Shown here piece after piece: positions 1 to 7,044 of a stretch of 12,213 nucleotides of DNA (within the stretch, counting starts at the first letter, position 1; each line of letters starts with the position of its first letter). Both the position numbers and the translations under genes were made by a program. This DNA comes from a bacterium (GTDB lineage Bacteria; JACRDZ01; JAJRWM01): positions 1 to 12,213 of the forward strand of contig JAJRWM010000097.1 of NCBI GenBank assembly GCA_024276815.1. Direction: 5' to 3'. The notes beneath the pieces were generated by a model, which saw nothing but the letters and a program-made list of their open reading frames with translations, was not told where the DNA came from and searched no databases.

Positions 1-271
1 CGGTCGACGGAAAGGGACGGTCACCTGTCGCGGTGGCCAAAATTATCAAGTCCAGTTCCCGAGCTTCAACCTTGGCGTTTGCCAAAGCCCTGAGGGCCGC
101 CGCCACCGCCATATCAGAGGTGGCTTCACCATCGCCGCAAACGCGTCTTTCCTTGATCCCGGTCCGAGTGGTAATCCATTCATCAGAGGTCTCGACCATT
201 TTTGTCAGGTCGAAATTGGTTAACACCTTTTCCGGCACCCAGGAACCAAGACCGGCTATCCTGCTCTTCAT
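1..271 (-). CDS. fabH: 3-oxoacyl-ACP synthase III (FabH), N-terminal 90 residues, cut by window edge
   Basis: FabH condenses an acyl-CoA, usually acetyl-CoA, with malonyl-ACP to start type II fatty-acid synthesis in the cytoplasm. The visible 90 residues start [15 protein letters not shown] and contain the family's signature segment [17 protein letters not shown] near residues 26-42. They end in DRPFPST, just before the expected active-site Cys of the PFPSTAC motif, so the catalytic triad lies outside the window. The ATG at 271-269 overlaps the plsX stop as ATGA, which supports both the start and translational coupling. The order plsX-fabH is a standard bacterial lipid cluster. The frame is open to the edge. 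Family assignment is firm; acyl-chain specificity cannot be judged. Confidence 0.95.
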   Translation of the reverse strand, partial: MKSRIAGLGSWVPEKVLTNFDLTKMVETSDEWITTRTGIKERRVCGDGEATSDMAVAAALRALANAKVEARELDLIILATATGDRPFPST

Positions 272-1284
272 AAACCTACCGGCTCTTTAACCGGGAAATA
301 AGCGGTAACGTTTTTACGTATATGGTCGTTAACCCGTTGCTCGGCGAATTTTTCAGCTTCCAAAAGCGCGTTCCTGATCGCTTTCGCCGAAGAGCCTCCA
401 TGACTGATAATTACCGGTTCATTCAAACCCAGGAGAGGCGCGCCGCCGTATTCCGAGTAATCCACCCGTTTCTTGAACCGACGTAGAGCGAAACTCATAA
501 ACAGTATGCCAATCTGAGAAAAGATGCCTTTACGAACTTCCTGTTTGAGCAGCGTCATGACCATCTCGGCGATACCCTCGCCGAACTTGAGCATGGCGTT
601 GCAGATAAAACCATCGCAAACCGTAACATCAGCGCTGCCCTTGGCGATATCGCGGCCCTCAACATTGCCCACGAAGTTAAGCGGCATTTGACTGAGCAGT
701 TCCCTGGTCACTTTGACCACTTCATTGCCCTTGGAGTTTTCCTAGCCGACATTGAGTATCCCGACCCGGGGATTTTTGATCTCCAGCACATAGCGGGCAA
801 ATGCCTCACCCATGACAGCGAACTCAGCCAGTTGACGAGGCTTGCAATCAACGGTCGCGCCGACATCCAGCAGAATCCCCATACCCTTTAAGGTCGGCAA
901 CAACGTGGCGATGGCCGGCCGGCTGATGCCCTTTAGCCGACCGAGTCCGAGAAGTGAAGCTGAAACCACGGCGCCGGTATTACCGGCGGAGACGAAAGCA
1001 TCAGCCTTATGTTCTTTGACTAATCTGACGGCGACATTGATTGAGGAATCCGTTTTACGACGAACCGCCTTGGCCGGCGATTCATCCATGGCGATAACTT
1101 CCGTAGCGTTGACAACGGAGATCAGGTCAGCATCGAACTTGTATTTAGCCAGTTCAGCCTGAATATCTTTTTCCCGGCCAACCAAAACAACTTTTATTTT
1201 ATGCTGACGCGCGGCTTCCACGGCTCCCTGCACGACAACAGCCGGGGCAAAGTCCCCCCCCATAGCGTCTAAGGCTATTTTCAA
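268..1284 (-). CDS. plsX: Phosphate acyltransferase PlsX, interrupted by an in-frame TAG at codon 181
   Basis: PlsX turns acyl-ACP into acyl-phosphate, the acyl donor for PlsY in phosphatidic acid synthesis, at the inner face of the membrane. The N-terminal half carries the family opening [20 protein letters not shown] at 99-105 and [12 protein letters not shown] at 138-149. At codon 181 (742-744) an amber codon follows RVGILNVG. The same frame then continues [18 protein letters not shown] and VCDGF, and stops at TGA (268-270). The total of 338 positions is normal for PlsX. The start is TTG at 1284, with AGGGG about seven bases upstream and 12 bases after rpmF. The segment CNAMLK replaces the more usual GNVxLK. 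Family identity is clear. Whether a full-length protein is made depends on how the TAG is read: suppression, recent nonsense mutation and assembly error are all possible. Confidence 0.9.
742..744 (-). other. In-frame amber codon inside plsX
   Basis: The coding strand reads GGC TAG GAA AAC, placing the TAG inside the conserved block written N-(I/V)-G-E-E-x-x-K-G-N-E in many PlsX proteins. Glu (GAG) is one base away and would restore a typical sequence. The frame is unbroken on both sides (564 bases, 188 codons, between the two ORF starts). A GTG at 720 preceded by AAGGG could allow re-initiation, but would give only the C-terminal half. Confidence 0.93.
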
Positions 1285-1296
1285 CTTCTACCCCTG

Positions 1297-1479
1297 TTAT
1301 TCTTCTTCTGATTTTATTATTTCACGGTTCTTGTAAAAACCACACGCGGAACAGACACAATGCGAACGTTTAAAAGCTCCGCATTCAGGACAAACCGACC
1401 CGGACACAACGCGCAGTTTCTGGTGAGTTCTTCTTTTATCCCGCCTGGTTCTGGAAACGCGGTTTTGCTGAACTGCCAT
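1297..1479 (-). CDS. rpmF: 50S ribosomal protein L32
   Basis: L32 is a small zinc-binding protein of the large ribosomal subunit. The 60 residues begin MAVQQNRVSRTRRDKRR, the very basic N-terminus usual for L32. A zinc ribbon follows with C30-x2-C33 and C43-x2-C46, and the chain ends in an acidic tail SEEE. The four-Cys pattern marks the zinc-containing form of L32. The ATG at 1479 lies just after the yceD TAG, and a GGAGG inside the last yceD codons serves as ribosome binding site, so the two genes are probably translationally coupled. It ends in TAA, 12 bases before the plsX start. The yceD-rpmF-plsX-fabH order is widespread in bacteria and supports the call. Confidence 0.97.
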   Translation of the reverse strand: MAVQQNRVSRTRRDKRRTHQKLRVVSGSVCPECGAFKRSHCVCSACGFYKNREIIKSEEE

Positions 1480-1480
1480 T

Positions 1481-2023
1481 CTACTTATCCTCCATTTTAT
1501 TCTTTAGTTCCCCTAACACCCGCCAGCGCTCATCTTCGTCGTCTGTTTCACAGCCGCACTGAATCTCATTGCGGTTACGCCCGCAAACGGGGCACAGTCC
1601 CAGACAAGCGTCAAAACAACGGGGAACGCTTGGTATCGCCAGTAACACCGCTTCGCGAATATCTTCGCCAATCGGCAGTAAATCATCCCGATAATATGTT
1701 ATATCAAGGTCATCCTTGCCCAGTTCAACCTCTTTGGCGGCAACCTCCGGCTCAAATGACACAGGCTCATAATTTATCACAAATTCCGTGCGAATTGATA
1801 GGGGAAACTTTTTTAAACAAAGCGAGCATTCCAATTCGATCTCAGCCGCCGCCCTACCCCGAAACAAATAAATACCGCCCCTGGGAATGACGCTGGCGTC
1901 GATCTCCACCGGCCCCAGCAGCCGCCCCCCTTCGTAAAAATCCAGTTCTTTACCCGTTTTTCGCCAATGAATGTCCAGTCCCGCGGGTGGTATATCTTTA
2001 GTTGGTATCAGTATCGGATTCAT
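1481..2023 (-). CDS. yceD: YceD/DUF177 family protein (180 aa)
   Basis: DUF177 proteins sit before rpmF in many bacteria. The family has been linked to large-subunit rRNA metabolism, but its molecular role is not settled. The protein shows the usual C66-SL-C69-LKKF motif in the middle. Near the end lies a Cys cluster (C136, C140, C144, C147, C156, C158), including GLCPVCGRN, the family's second signature. I chose the ATG at 2023, which gives MNPILIPTKDIPP. A longer reading up to 2119 would run through nfnB coding sequence and lacks family similarity. No strong Shine-Dalgarno is visible before 2023, consistent with coupling to nfnB. It ends in TAG at 1481-1483, two bases before the rpmF ATG and at the expected family length, so here TAG works as a normal stop. 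Confidence 0.92.
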   Translation of the reverse strand: MNPILIPTKDIPPAGLDIHWRKTGKELDFYEGGRLLGPVEIDASVIPRGGIYLFRGRAAAEIELECSLCLKKFPLSIRTEFVINYEPVSFEPEVAAKEVELGKDDLDITYYRDDLLPIGEDIREAVLLAIPSVPRCFDACLGLCPVCGRNRNEIQCGCETDDEDERWRVLGELKNKMEDK

Positions 2024-2045
2024 TTTGTGGATATCCCAAATAAGC

Positions 2046-3425
2046 CTAGATATTTTGAGCCGCCTTTTTACCGGCTCCCATGGCCAGGATAACGGTCGCC
2101 GCCCCGGTGACGACATCACCGCCGGCTAAAACACCTTTCATACTGGTGGTGACGCCATCATCGCCAACCGTGATATTGCCCCGGCGGTTCACCGCCAACC
2201 CGGGGGTAGACTGCGGTATCAGAGGATTCGGCCCCTGCCCGATAGCGATAATAATAGTGTCCACCGGTATTGAATATTCAGAGCCAGCGATTTTGATCGG
2301 CCTTCGCCTTCCCGAATCGTCCGGCTCGCCCAGTTCCATCTTGATTACCTGGAGCTGTTCGATCCAGTTATCCTCGTTACCCTCAATCCTGACCGGGCTG
2401 GTCAATAAATGGAATTTTATATCTTCTTCCTCGGCGTGTTCTACTTCCTCAAGACGGGCCGGCATTTCTTCCCGACCCCGCCGATAAACAATGGTGACAT
2501 TTTCCGCTCCCAGCCGCTTCGCGACCCGCGCGCTGTCCATAGCCACGTTGCCGGCGCCCAAAACCACAACGTTGTTGCCGATCGAAACCGGCGTATCATA
2601 GCGGGGAAACTGGTAAGCTTTCATTAAATTGACCCGGGTCAAAAACTCATTAGCGGAATAAACGCCGTTCAGGTTCTCGCCCGGAATACCCAGAAAGTAC
2701 GGTAAACCGGCTCCGGAGCCAACGAAAACAGCGTCAAACTTACCGTCAAGCATTTCCTCAAGGCTCAGAACTTTACCGATAACCATATTGCATTCTATCT
2801 CCACGCCCAGAGCTTTGATGTAATCCAGTTCCACATCCAGAATATCTTTGGGCATTCGGAACTCGGGAATACCATAACGTAAAACCCCGCCGGCCGAGTG
2901 CAGTGATTCATACACCGTAACCTGAAAACCCAGGCGGGCCAAATCGCCGGCGCAACTAAGCCCGGCCGGGCCGGAACCGACCACGGCGACTTTTTTCCCG
3001 TTTGGTTCAGGCTTGACCGGCGGCGTAATCCTGCCGGCCTTTTTCGCCGCCGTTTCATAATCGGCGACATATCTCTACAAGCGACCGATAGCGACCGAGC
3101 CAAACTTCTTGCGTAGCGTACATTTCGCCTCGCATTGAGATTCCTGGGGACAAACCCGGCCGCAAACCGCCGGCAAGGTGTTTTTCTCACGAATCTTCCT
3201 GATCGCAGCTAGATATTTATGCTCTTTGATTAACTGAATAAAGGCCGGAATATCGATGCCAACCGGACACCCAGCCCGGCACGGCGCTTTTTTACACTGG
3301 AGACAGCGTTCAGCTTCCGCGACCGCCAGTTCCCCGGTGTAGCCCAAAGCCACTTCTTTGAAGTTAGACTTGCGGACCTCGGCCGGCTGACTGGGCATGG
3401 GATTACGGGGAGCTATTTCCGGCAT
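2046..3425 (-). CDS. nfnB: NfnB/SudA-type NADPH oxidoreductase large subunit (GltD-like), interrupted by an in-frame TAG at codon 117
   Basis: This is the large subunit of NADH-dependent ferredoxin:NADP+ oxidoreductase (Nfn), also annotated sulfide dehydrogenase subunit or glutamate synthase small chain. It carries FAD, an NADP(H) site and two [4Fe-4S] clusters. Visible cluster ligands are C41, C44, C49, C53 and C88, C92, C98, C102. FAD-binding VVGSGPAGL follows near residue 148, and a second dinucleotide fold starts VVVLGAGNVAMDSA, with the family segment YRRGREEMPA after it. The ATG at 3425 has GGGGAAGGG upstream and overlaps nfnA by 13 bases. Codon 117 (3075-3077) is TAG within GRL-TAG-RYVADY, normally GRLERFVADY. 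The call ends at TAG 2046, but the next 15 codons begin AYLG and would complete the usual AAxxIxxYL terminus, ending at TAA 1998. No large glutamate synthase gene is nearby, and pairing with NfnA favours Nfn. Confidence 0.9.
3075..3077 (-). other. In-frame amber codon inside nfnB
   Basis: The coding strand reads CGC TTG TAG AGA TAT GTC GCC GAT TAT, that is RL-stop-RYVADY. Relatives typically have RLERF/YVADY, so GAG to TAG is the simplest origin. The frame is exactly preserved: the two open segments are offset by 462 bases, or 154 codons. The downstream part has no start codon placed to give a sensible protein, because the first in-frame GTG (2984) already cuts into the FAD-binding fold. Confidence 0.93.
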
Positions 3426-4270
3426 TTTTGGCACCCTTCCCCGCAAGCGTGTCTCCGGTGCAGATCAAAAGACAGCTTTTCTTCCGAATGAAAACGACGC
3501 TGACGCAGTATCAATTCCTCGAAATCCACTTCCAGACCATCAAAATCAGGACCGTCCACACAGGAAAAAAGAGTTTTCCCGCCGACAGTGACCCGACAGC
3601 AACCACACATCCCGGTGCCGTCAACCATGATGGCGTTCAGGCTGACTGACGTTTTCAGGTTATATTCTTTGGTAATATGACAAACAGCTCTCATCATCGG
3701 CAGCGGTCCAATGGCAACGACATGATCGATCTTTTCTCCCCGATCAATTATCTTCTGCAAAACCTGGGTAACAAAACCATGATGCCCTTTACTGCCGTCA
3801 TCAGTGGCGATAATAAGTTCATCGCTCACGGCGGCCATTTTATCCTCGTAAATCAGCGAATCGGCGTTCCTGGAGCCAACGATAGAAATAATCTTGTTAC
3901 CGGCCGCCTTGAACGCGCGCGCCTGGGGGTAAATCGGAGCGGTGCCGACCCCCCCGCCAATACAGACCACGGTGCCCCAGTTCTCCACCTCGGTCGCCAG
4001 CCCCAACGGCCCGGCGAAATCCAAAATCGTATCGCCACCCCTGAGAGCAGCCAGAAGCGCGGTGGTTTTACCCACGACCTGGAAGATCAAAGAGATCGTG
4101 CCCTTTTCCCGGTCATAATCACTTATGGTCAGGGGAATCCGCTCACCGGTCTCATTAATGCGCAGAATAATAAACTGGCCGGCCGCAGCCTTACGGGCGA
4201 CCGGGGGAGCTTCAACATCCATGGCCATCAAATTAGGCGCTAACTGTTCAGCATAGGTTATCTTATACAC
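3413..4270 (-). CDS. nfnA: NfnA/SudB-type ferredoxin:NADP+ oxidoreductase small subunit
   Basis: This is the small subunit of the Nfn bifurcating transhydrogenase (also SudB / sulfide dehydrogenase alpha-type), which binds FAD, NAD(H) and one [2Fe-2S] cluster and pairs with the next gene. A flavodoxin-reductase barrel carries ERIPLTISDYD at 43-53 (FAD). The nucleotide-binding motif GGGVGTAP is at 105-112. The cluster region VDGTGMCGCC has D217, C222 and C225, with C237 in LFSCVDGPDFDG. One Asp plus three Cys matches the unusual ligand set known for this family. The last residues add an extra Cys set (C276, C280, C283) of unknown use. The start is GTG at 4270, 16 bases after ndk, with only a weak Shine-Dalgarno. 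It stops at TAG 3413, overlapping nfnB by 13 bases. Confidence 0.92.
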   Translation of the reverse strand: MYKITYAEQLAPNLMAMDVEAPPVARKAAAGQFIILRINETGERIPLTISDYDREKGTISLIFQVVGKTTALLAALRGGDTILDFAGPLGLATEVENWGTVVCIGGGVGTAPIYPQARAFKAAGNKIISIVGSRNADSLIYEDKMAAVSDELIIATDDGSKGHHGFVTQVLQKIIDRGEKIDHVVAIGPLPMMRAVCHITKEYNLKTSVSLNAIMVDGTGMCGCCRVTVGGKTLFSCVDGPDFDGLEVDFEELILRQRRFHSEEKLSFDLHRRHACGEGCQKCRK

Positions 4271-4286
4271 GCGCCGCTCACATCTT

Positions 4287-4709
4287 TTATTTTACGAAGT
4301 CGATCTCACTGAAGAAAAACGGCACTTCATAGGCGGCCGATTCCGGAGAATCGGAGCCATGCACGACGTTTCTCTCAATGCTGCCGGCCAGTCTTTTACG
4401 AATAGTGCCGGCCGCGGCCTCTTCCGGATTGGTGGCTCCCATCAGTTCGCGCACCCGGGGAATGACTTCTTCGTTTTCACCCTGAATACACATAGCGACA
4501 ATGGGGCCGCTGGTCATAAACTCAACCAGGCTGTTATAGAAAGGCCGTTCCTTATGAACAACATAAAAAGCCTTTGCCTGCGCGGCGGTCAACCGCAGCA
4601 TTTTCAGGGCGGCAATATTATAACCGCTATTCTGGAACATAGCAATCACTTCACCAATCTGATTCTTCTCGACAGCATCAGGCTTAATCAATACTAAGGT
4701 TCTTTGCAA
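4287..4709 (-). CDS. ndk: Nucleoside diphosphate kinase
   Basis: Ndk moves the terminal phosphate from ATP to nucleoside diphosphates through a phospho-histidine, keeping NTP pools balanced in the cytosol. The 140-residue length is typical. [10 protein letters not shown] opens the fold with K9. ERPFY at 54-58 and the active-site segment NVVHGSDS with catalytic H117 are all present and unaltered. The start is TTG at 4709-4707: a clear AAAGGAG lies about eight bases upstream and no ATG fits as well. It stops at TAA. The gene sits between a terminator and nfnA (16-base gap) and looks like the first gene of the downstream operon. Its pairing with nfnAB is not a common arrangement that I recognise. 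Confidence 0.97.
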   Translation of the reverse strand: MQRTLVLIKPDAVEKNQIGEVIAMFQNSGYNIAALKMLRLTAAQAKAFYVVHKERPFYNSLVEFMTSGPIVAMCIQGENEEVIPRVRELMGATNPEEAAAGTIRKRLAGSIERNVVHGSDSPESAAYEVPFFFSEIDFVK

Positions 4710-4736
4710 TTTAAAACGCTCCTTTAAAGTTCAGAG

Positions 4737-4772
4737 AAAAAAAGGAGTCCTCCCTTTACCCGGCAGGACTCC
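4737..4772 (-). terminator. Intrinsic terminator after hppA
   Basis: On the transcribed strand GGAGTCCT (4772-4765) pairs with AGGACTCC (4751-4744), an 8-bp perfect stem around a 13-base loop, followed directly by seven T (4743-4737). It starts 16 bases past the hppA stop and is the only clear intrinsic terminator in the window. Just upstream, TTGCCA (4806-4801) and TATTGT (4783-4778) are 17 bases apart and might be a weak ndk promoter. That transcript would begin at the hairpin, so this second reading is doubtful. Partial read-through from hppA is the alternative source of ndk mRNA. Confidence 0.88.
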
Positions 4773-4788
4773 CCTATACAATATCTTT

Positions 4789-6858
4789 CTACATAAAAAA
4801 TGGCAATGCCGGGAAAACAGCCGCGAAGACAACCGCGATAATCGACATTAATTTAATCAGGATATCGATCGAGGGGCCAACGGTATCTTTCAAAGGATCG
4901 CCAACGGTATCGCCGACAACCGCCGCGGCGTGCGTCGGAGTTCCCTTCCCGCCAAAGTGACCTTCTTCAATGTATTTCTTGGCGTTATCCATGGCGCCGC
5001 CGCTATTACCGCACTGAATAGCGATTTGCAAACCAGTCACCAAGGCCCCGACCAGGAAACCGCCCAAAGCCGCCGTACCCATCAGATACCCCATTAACAG
5101 TGGACTGGCCACAGCGATCACTCCGGGCAAGACCATGGTTCTCAATGAAACGCGGGTGCTGATATCAACACAGCGGGCGGAGTCAGGCAAGGCCGTACCT
5201 TCAAGCAGACCGGGAATTTCCTTAAACTGACGGCGAACTTCCTGAATCATACCGTAGGCCGCTTCAGACACGCCTTTAATCAACAAGGCGCTGAACAGGT
5301 AGGGCAGCATACCGCCGATAAACAAGCCCACAACAACCACCGGATTGACAATACTGACCAAATGAACGTTTTCCGTCAGACCTGAAACCTGGGTATAGGC
5401 GGCAAACAGCCCCATGGAAGCGAAAGCGGCCGAACCGATAGCGAAGCCTTTGCCAATAGCCGCCGTCGTGTTACCCACCGCGTCCAGATGATCGGTAATC
5501 TCGCGCACTTTGGGATCAAGCTTAGCCATTTCAGCTATACCGCCGGCGTTGTCAGCCACCGGCCCGTAGGCATCAACGGCAACTGTCATTCCGGTGAAGG
5601 AAAGCATACCCAAAGCGGCCAGTGAAATCCCATACAAACCGGCCATTTTATAGGAAACGAGGATCGCGAGACTTAAAACGATTACCGGCAGAAAAGTACT
5701 TTCCATCCCCAAAGCCAAACCGGTTGTTACGGTAATAGCCGGGCCGCTTTGACAGGCCTCAGCCAGTTGTTTGACCGGTTTGAAATGATTGGAAGTGTAG
5801 TATTCACTGGTAAAACCAACCGCGACCCCGGCAAAGAGTCCCGATAGCACAGCGAAAAACGGCCCCAGGGGATTCACAATGTTTAAAGCCTCACTGGTTA
5901 CATTTAACTGTTGAACAATGAAAAAAGTGGCGATACCGGTCAAAGCCGCGGCCACATAGGTCCCGTTCATCAACGCTTTCTGAGGCTTACCCTCAACCGT
6001 CATTTTAACGAAGAACGCGGCGGCGATACAGGCGATAATGCCGGAAGCGGCGATCAGCAACGGTAAGGCGATTAATTTTTGCGCGATGTCCTCAGTAATA
6101 TTGCCGATGTGTAAAATCCCGGCGATCAGCACCATGCCTGAGATTGTCGAAGCGATATAAGACTCTTCCAGGTCAGCGCCCAGCCCGGCCACGTCGCCAA
6201 CGTTATCGCCAACGTTATCAGCGATAACCGCCGGGTTGCGGGGATCATCTTCTGGGATGTTGGCTTCAACTTTACCAACCAGGTCGGCTCCCATATCAGC
6301 GCCCTTGGTATAGATACCGCCGCCGACCCGGGCGAACAGGGCGATAATGCTGGCGCCCATTGAATAAGCGTCAATCGCGTGCAGGCCCAAAAATTTGTAG
6401 GTTATGGTCAAACCAAAAAGTACCATACCGACAACAGCCATTCCCATGGTGGCACCGCCGCTGAAAGCCACGTCCAAAGCGCGTCCCATACTTTTGTGAG
6501 CCGCCTGAGCGGTTCTGGTATTAGCCAGGGTCGCGGTATTCATGCCAATCCAGCCGGCGCAACCGGAGCAGATCGTGCCAAAGATAAAGGCGACCGGCAT
6601 CTGCCATAACAGCTCCTCGCCATTGAGCAGGGGCGAAAAATACAGCAAAACAGCCATCACCACAATCAGGTAGGAAACCACGGTATACTCACGCCTCATG
6701 AAAGCGAAAGCGCCCTCCCTGATTAACCCACCTATTTCCCGCATTCGTTCATTACCCGGGTCCATCTTCTTAACGTAAGAAGCCAGATACCAAACATAGA
6801 CCAAGGCCAGAACACTGGCGCCCAGCGGGAAATAAAAGACCACATCCCCAAGTTGCAT
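4789..6858 (-). CDS. hppA: Membrane-bound ion-translocating pyrophosphatase, K+-dependent type
   Basis: HppA hydrolyses pyrophosphate and pumps H+ and/or Na+ across the cytoplasmic membrane, recovering energy from biosynthetic PPi. The 689-residue, many-helix protein is full length. Substrate motifs are intact: GADMGADLVGKVE at 186-198 and DNVGDNVGD at 214-222, with a matching Asp-rich GDTVGDPLKD near the C-terminus. The segment GNTTAAIGKG at 462-471 has Ala and Gly where K+-independent enzymes carry Lys and Thr, so this should be the K+-stimulated class. GADLEESY at 227-234 keeps the Glu found in Na+-pumping and K+-dependent enzymes. The transported ion cannot be fixed from sequence alone. 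The gene is monocistronic: it has its own near-consensus promoter, a GGGAGGG about 12 bases before the ATG, and a terminator right after its TAG stop. Confidence 0.97.
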   Translation of the reverse strand: MQLGDVVFYFPLGASVLALVYVWYLASYVKKMDPGNERMREIGGLIREGAFAFMRREYTVVSYLIVVMAVLLYFSPLLNGEELLWQMPVAFIFGTICSGCAGWIGMNTATLANTRTAQAAHKSMGRALDVAFSGGATMGMAVVGMVLFGLTITYKFLGLHAIDAYSMGASIIALFARVGGGIYTKGADMGADLVGKVEANIPEDDPRNPAVIADNVGDNVGDVAGLGADLEESYIASTISGMVLIAGILHIGNITEDIAQKLIALPLLIAASGIIACIAAAFFVKMTVEGKPQKALMNGTYVAAALTGIATFFIVQQLNVTSEALNIVNPLGPFFAVLSGLFAGVAVGFTSEYYTSNHFKPVKQLAEACQSGPAITVTTGLALGMESTFLPVIVLSLAILVSYKMAGLYGISLAALGMLSFTGMTVAVDAYGPVADNAGGIAEMAKLDPKVREITDHLDAVGNTTAAIGKGFAIGSAAFASMGLFAAYTQVSGLTENVHLVSIVNPVVVVGLFIGGMLPYLFSALLIKGVSEAAYGMIQEVRRQFKEIPGLLEGTALPDSARCVDISTRVSLRTMVLPGVIAVASPLLMGYLMGTAALGGFLVGALVTGLQIAIQCGNSGGAMDNAKKYIEEGHFGGKGTPTHAAAVVGDTVGDPLKDTVGPSIDILIKLMSIIAVVFAAVFPALPFFM

Positions 6859-7008
6859 TTTTTTTAAAGCCCTCCCTTGTGTTTTGTGAAATAATGAGTG
6901 TGATTTCCGGCGAGAAAATATAAACGGCGCGACGCTTACGCCCCCCGTCCTTTAAAAAAGACAGGCCGGCTGAAGCAACGACAATTTTCTTACCTGTATA
7001 AAAAAAGA
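6859..7008 (-). other. hppA mRNA leader, about 150 bases
   Basis: This is the expected 5' untranslated region between the promoter at 7016-7044 and the hppA ATG. It contains a possible short hairpin (6944-6965, roughly CCUGUCUUU against AAAGGACGGG with one bulge) followed by a G-rich run and then the GGGAGGG ribosome binding site. I see no riboswitch consensus that I can name and no upstream ORF with a good start. The length leaves room for leader-based control, but that is inference. Confidence 0.45.
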
Positions 7009-7015
7009 TTTGAGA

Positions 7016-7044
7016 ATTCTACCACCCGGTTACTGAATTGTCAA
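7016..7044 (-). promoter_or_regulatory. Sigma-70-type promoter for hppA
   Basis: The minus strand has TTGACA (7044-7039), a 17-base spacer, then TAGAAT (7021-7016). This is a perfect -35, a five-of-six -10 and ideal spacing. The predicted start of transcription is near 7009, about 150 bases before the hppA ATG. It is the best promoter match in the window and explains why hppA is separated from the pilin operon upstream. Confidence 0.85.

Noticed and set aside
268-1284. Reading plsX as two separate genes (1284-742 and 720-268).
   Set aside because: Both parts are in the same frame and together form one normal-length PlsX, separated by a single TAG. The second part lacks an N-terminal domain.
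1481-2119. Longer yceD start at 2119.
   Set aside because: The extra residues are an out-of-frame reading of the nfnB 3' end and do not resemble DUF177.
3075-3077. Selenocysteine insertion.
   Set aside because: The interrupting codon is TAG, not TGA, and relatives carry Glu, not Cys, at this position.
742-3077. Pyrrolysine as the definite explanation.
   Set aside because: No pyl gene or tRNA is in the window, the positions are not methyltransferase active sites, and frequent TAG stops are unusual for pyrrolysine users. Kept only as one hypothesis.
2046-3425. Full reassignment of TAG to a sense codon in this genome.
   Set aside because: TAG ends yceD at the expected family length two bases before rpmF, and ends hppA just before a strong terminator. 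Long ORFs totalling well over 2,000 codons contain no internal TAG, so TAG mostly acts as a stop.
6859-7008. Fluoride or other named riboswitch before hppA.
   Set aside because: The sequence does not match any consensus I can recall; only a weak hairpin is visible.
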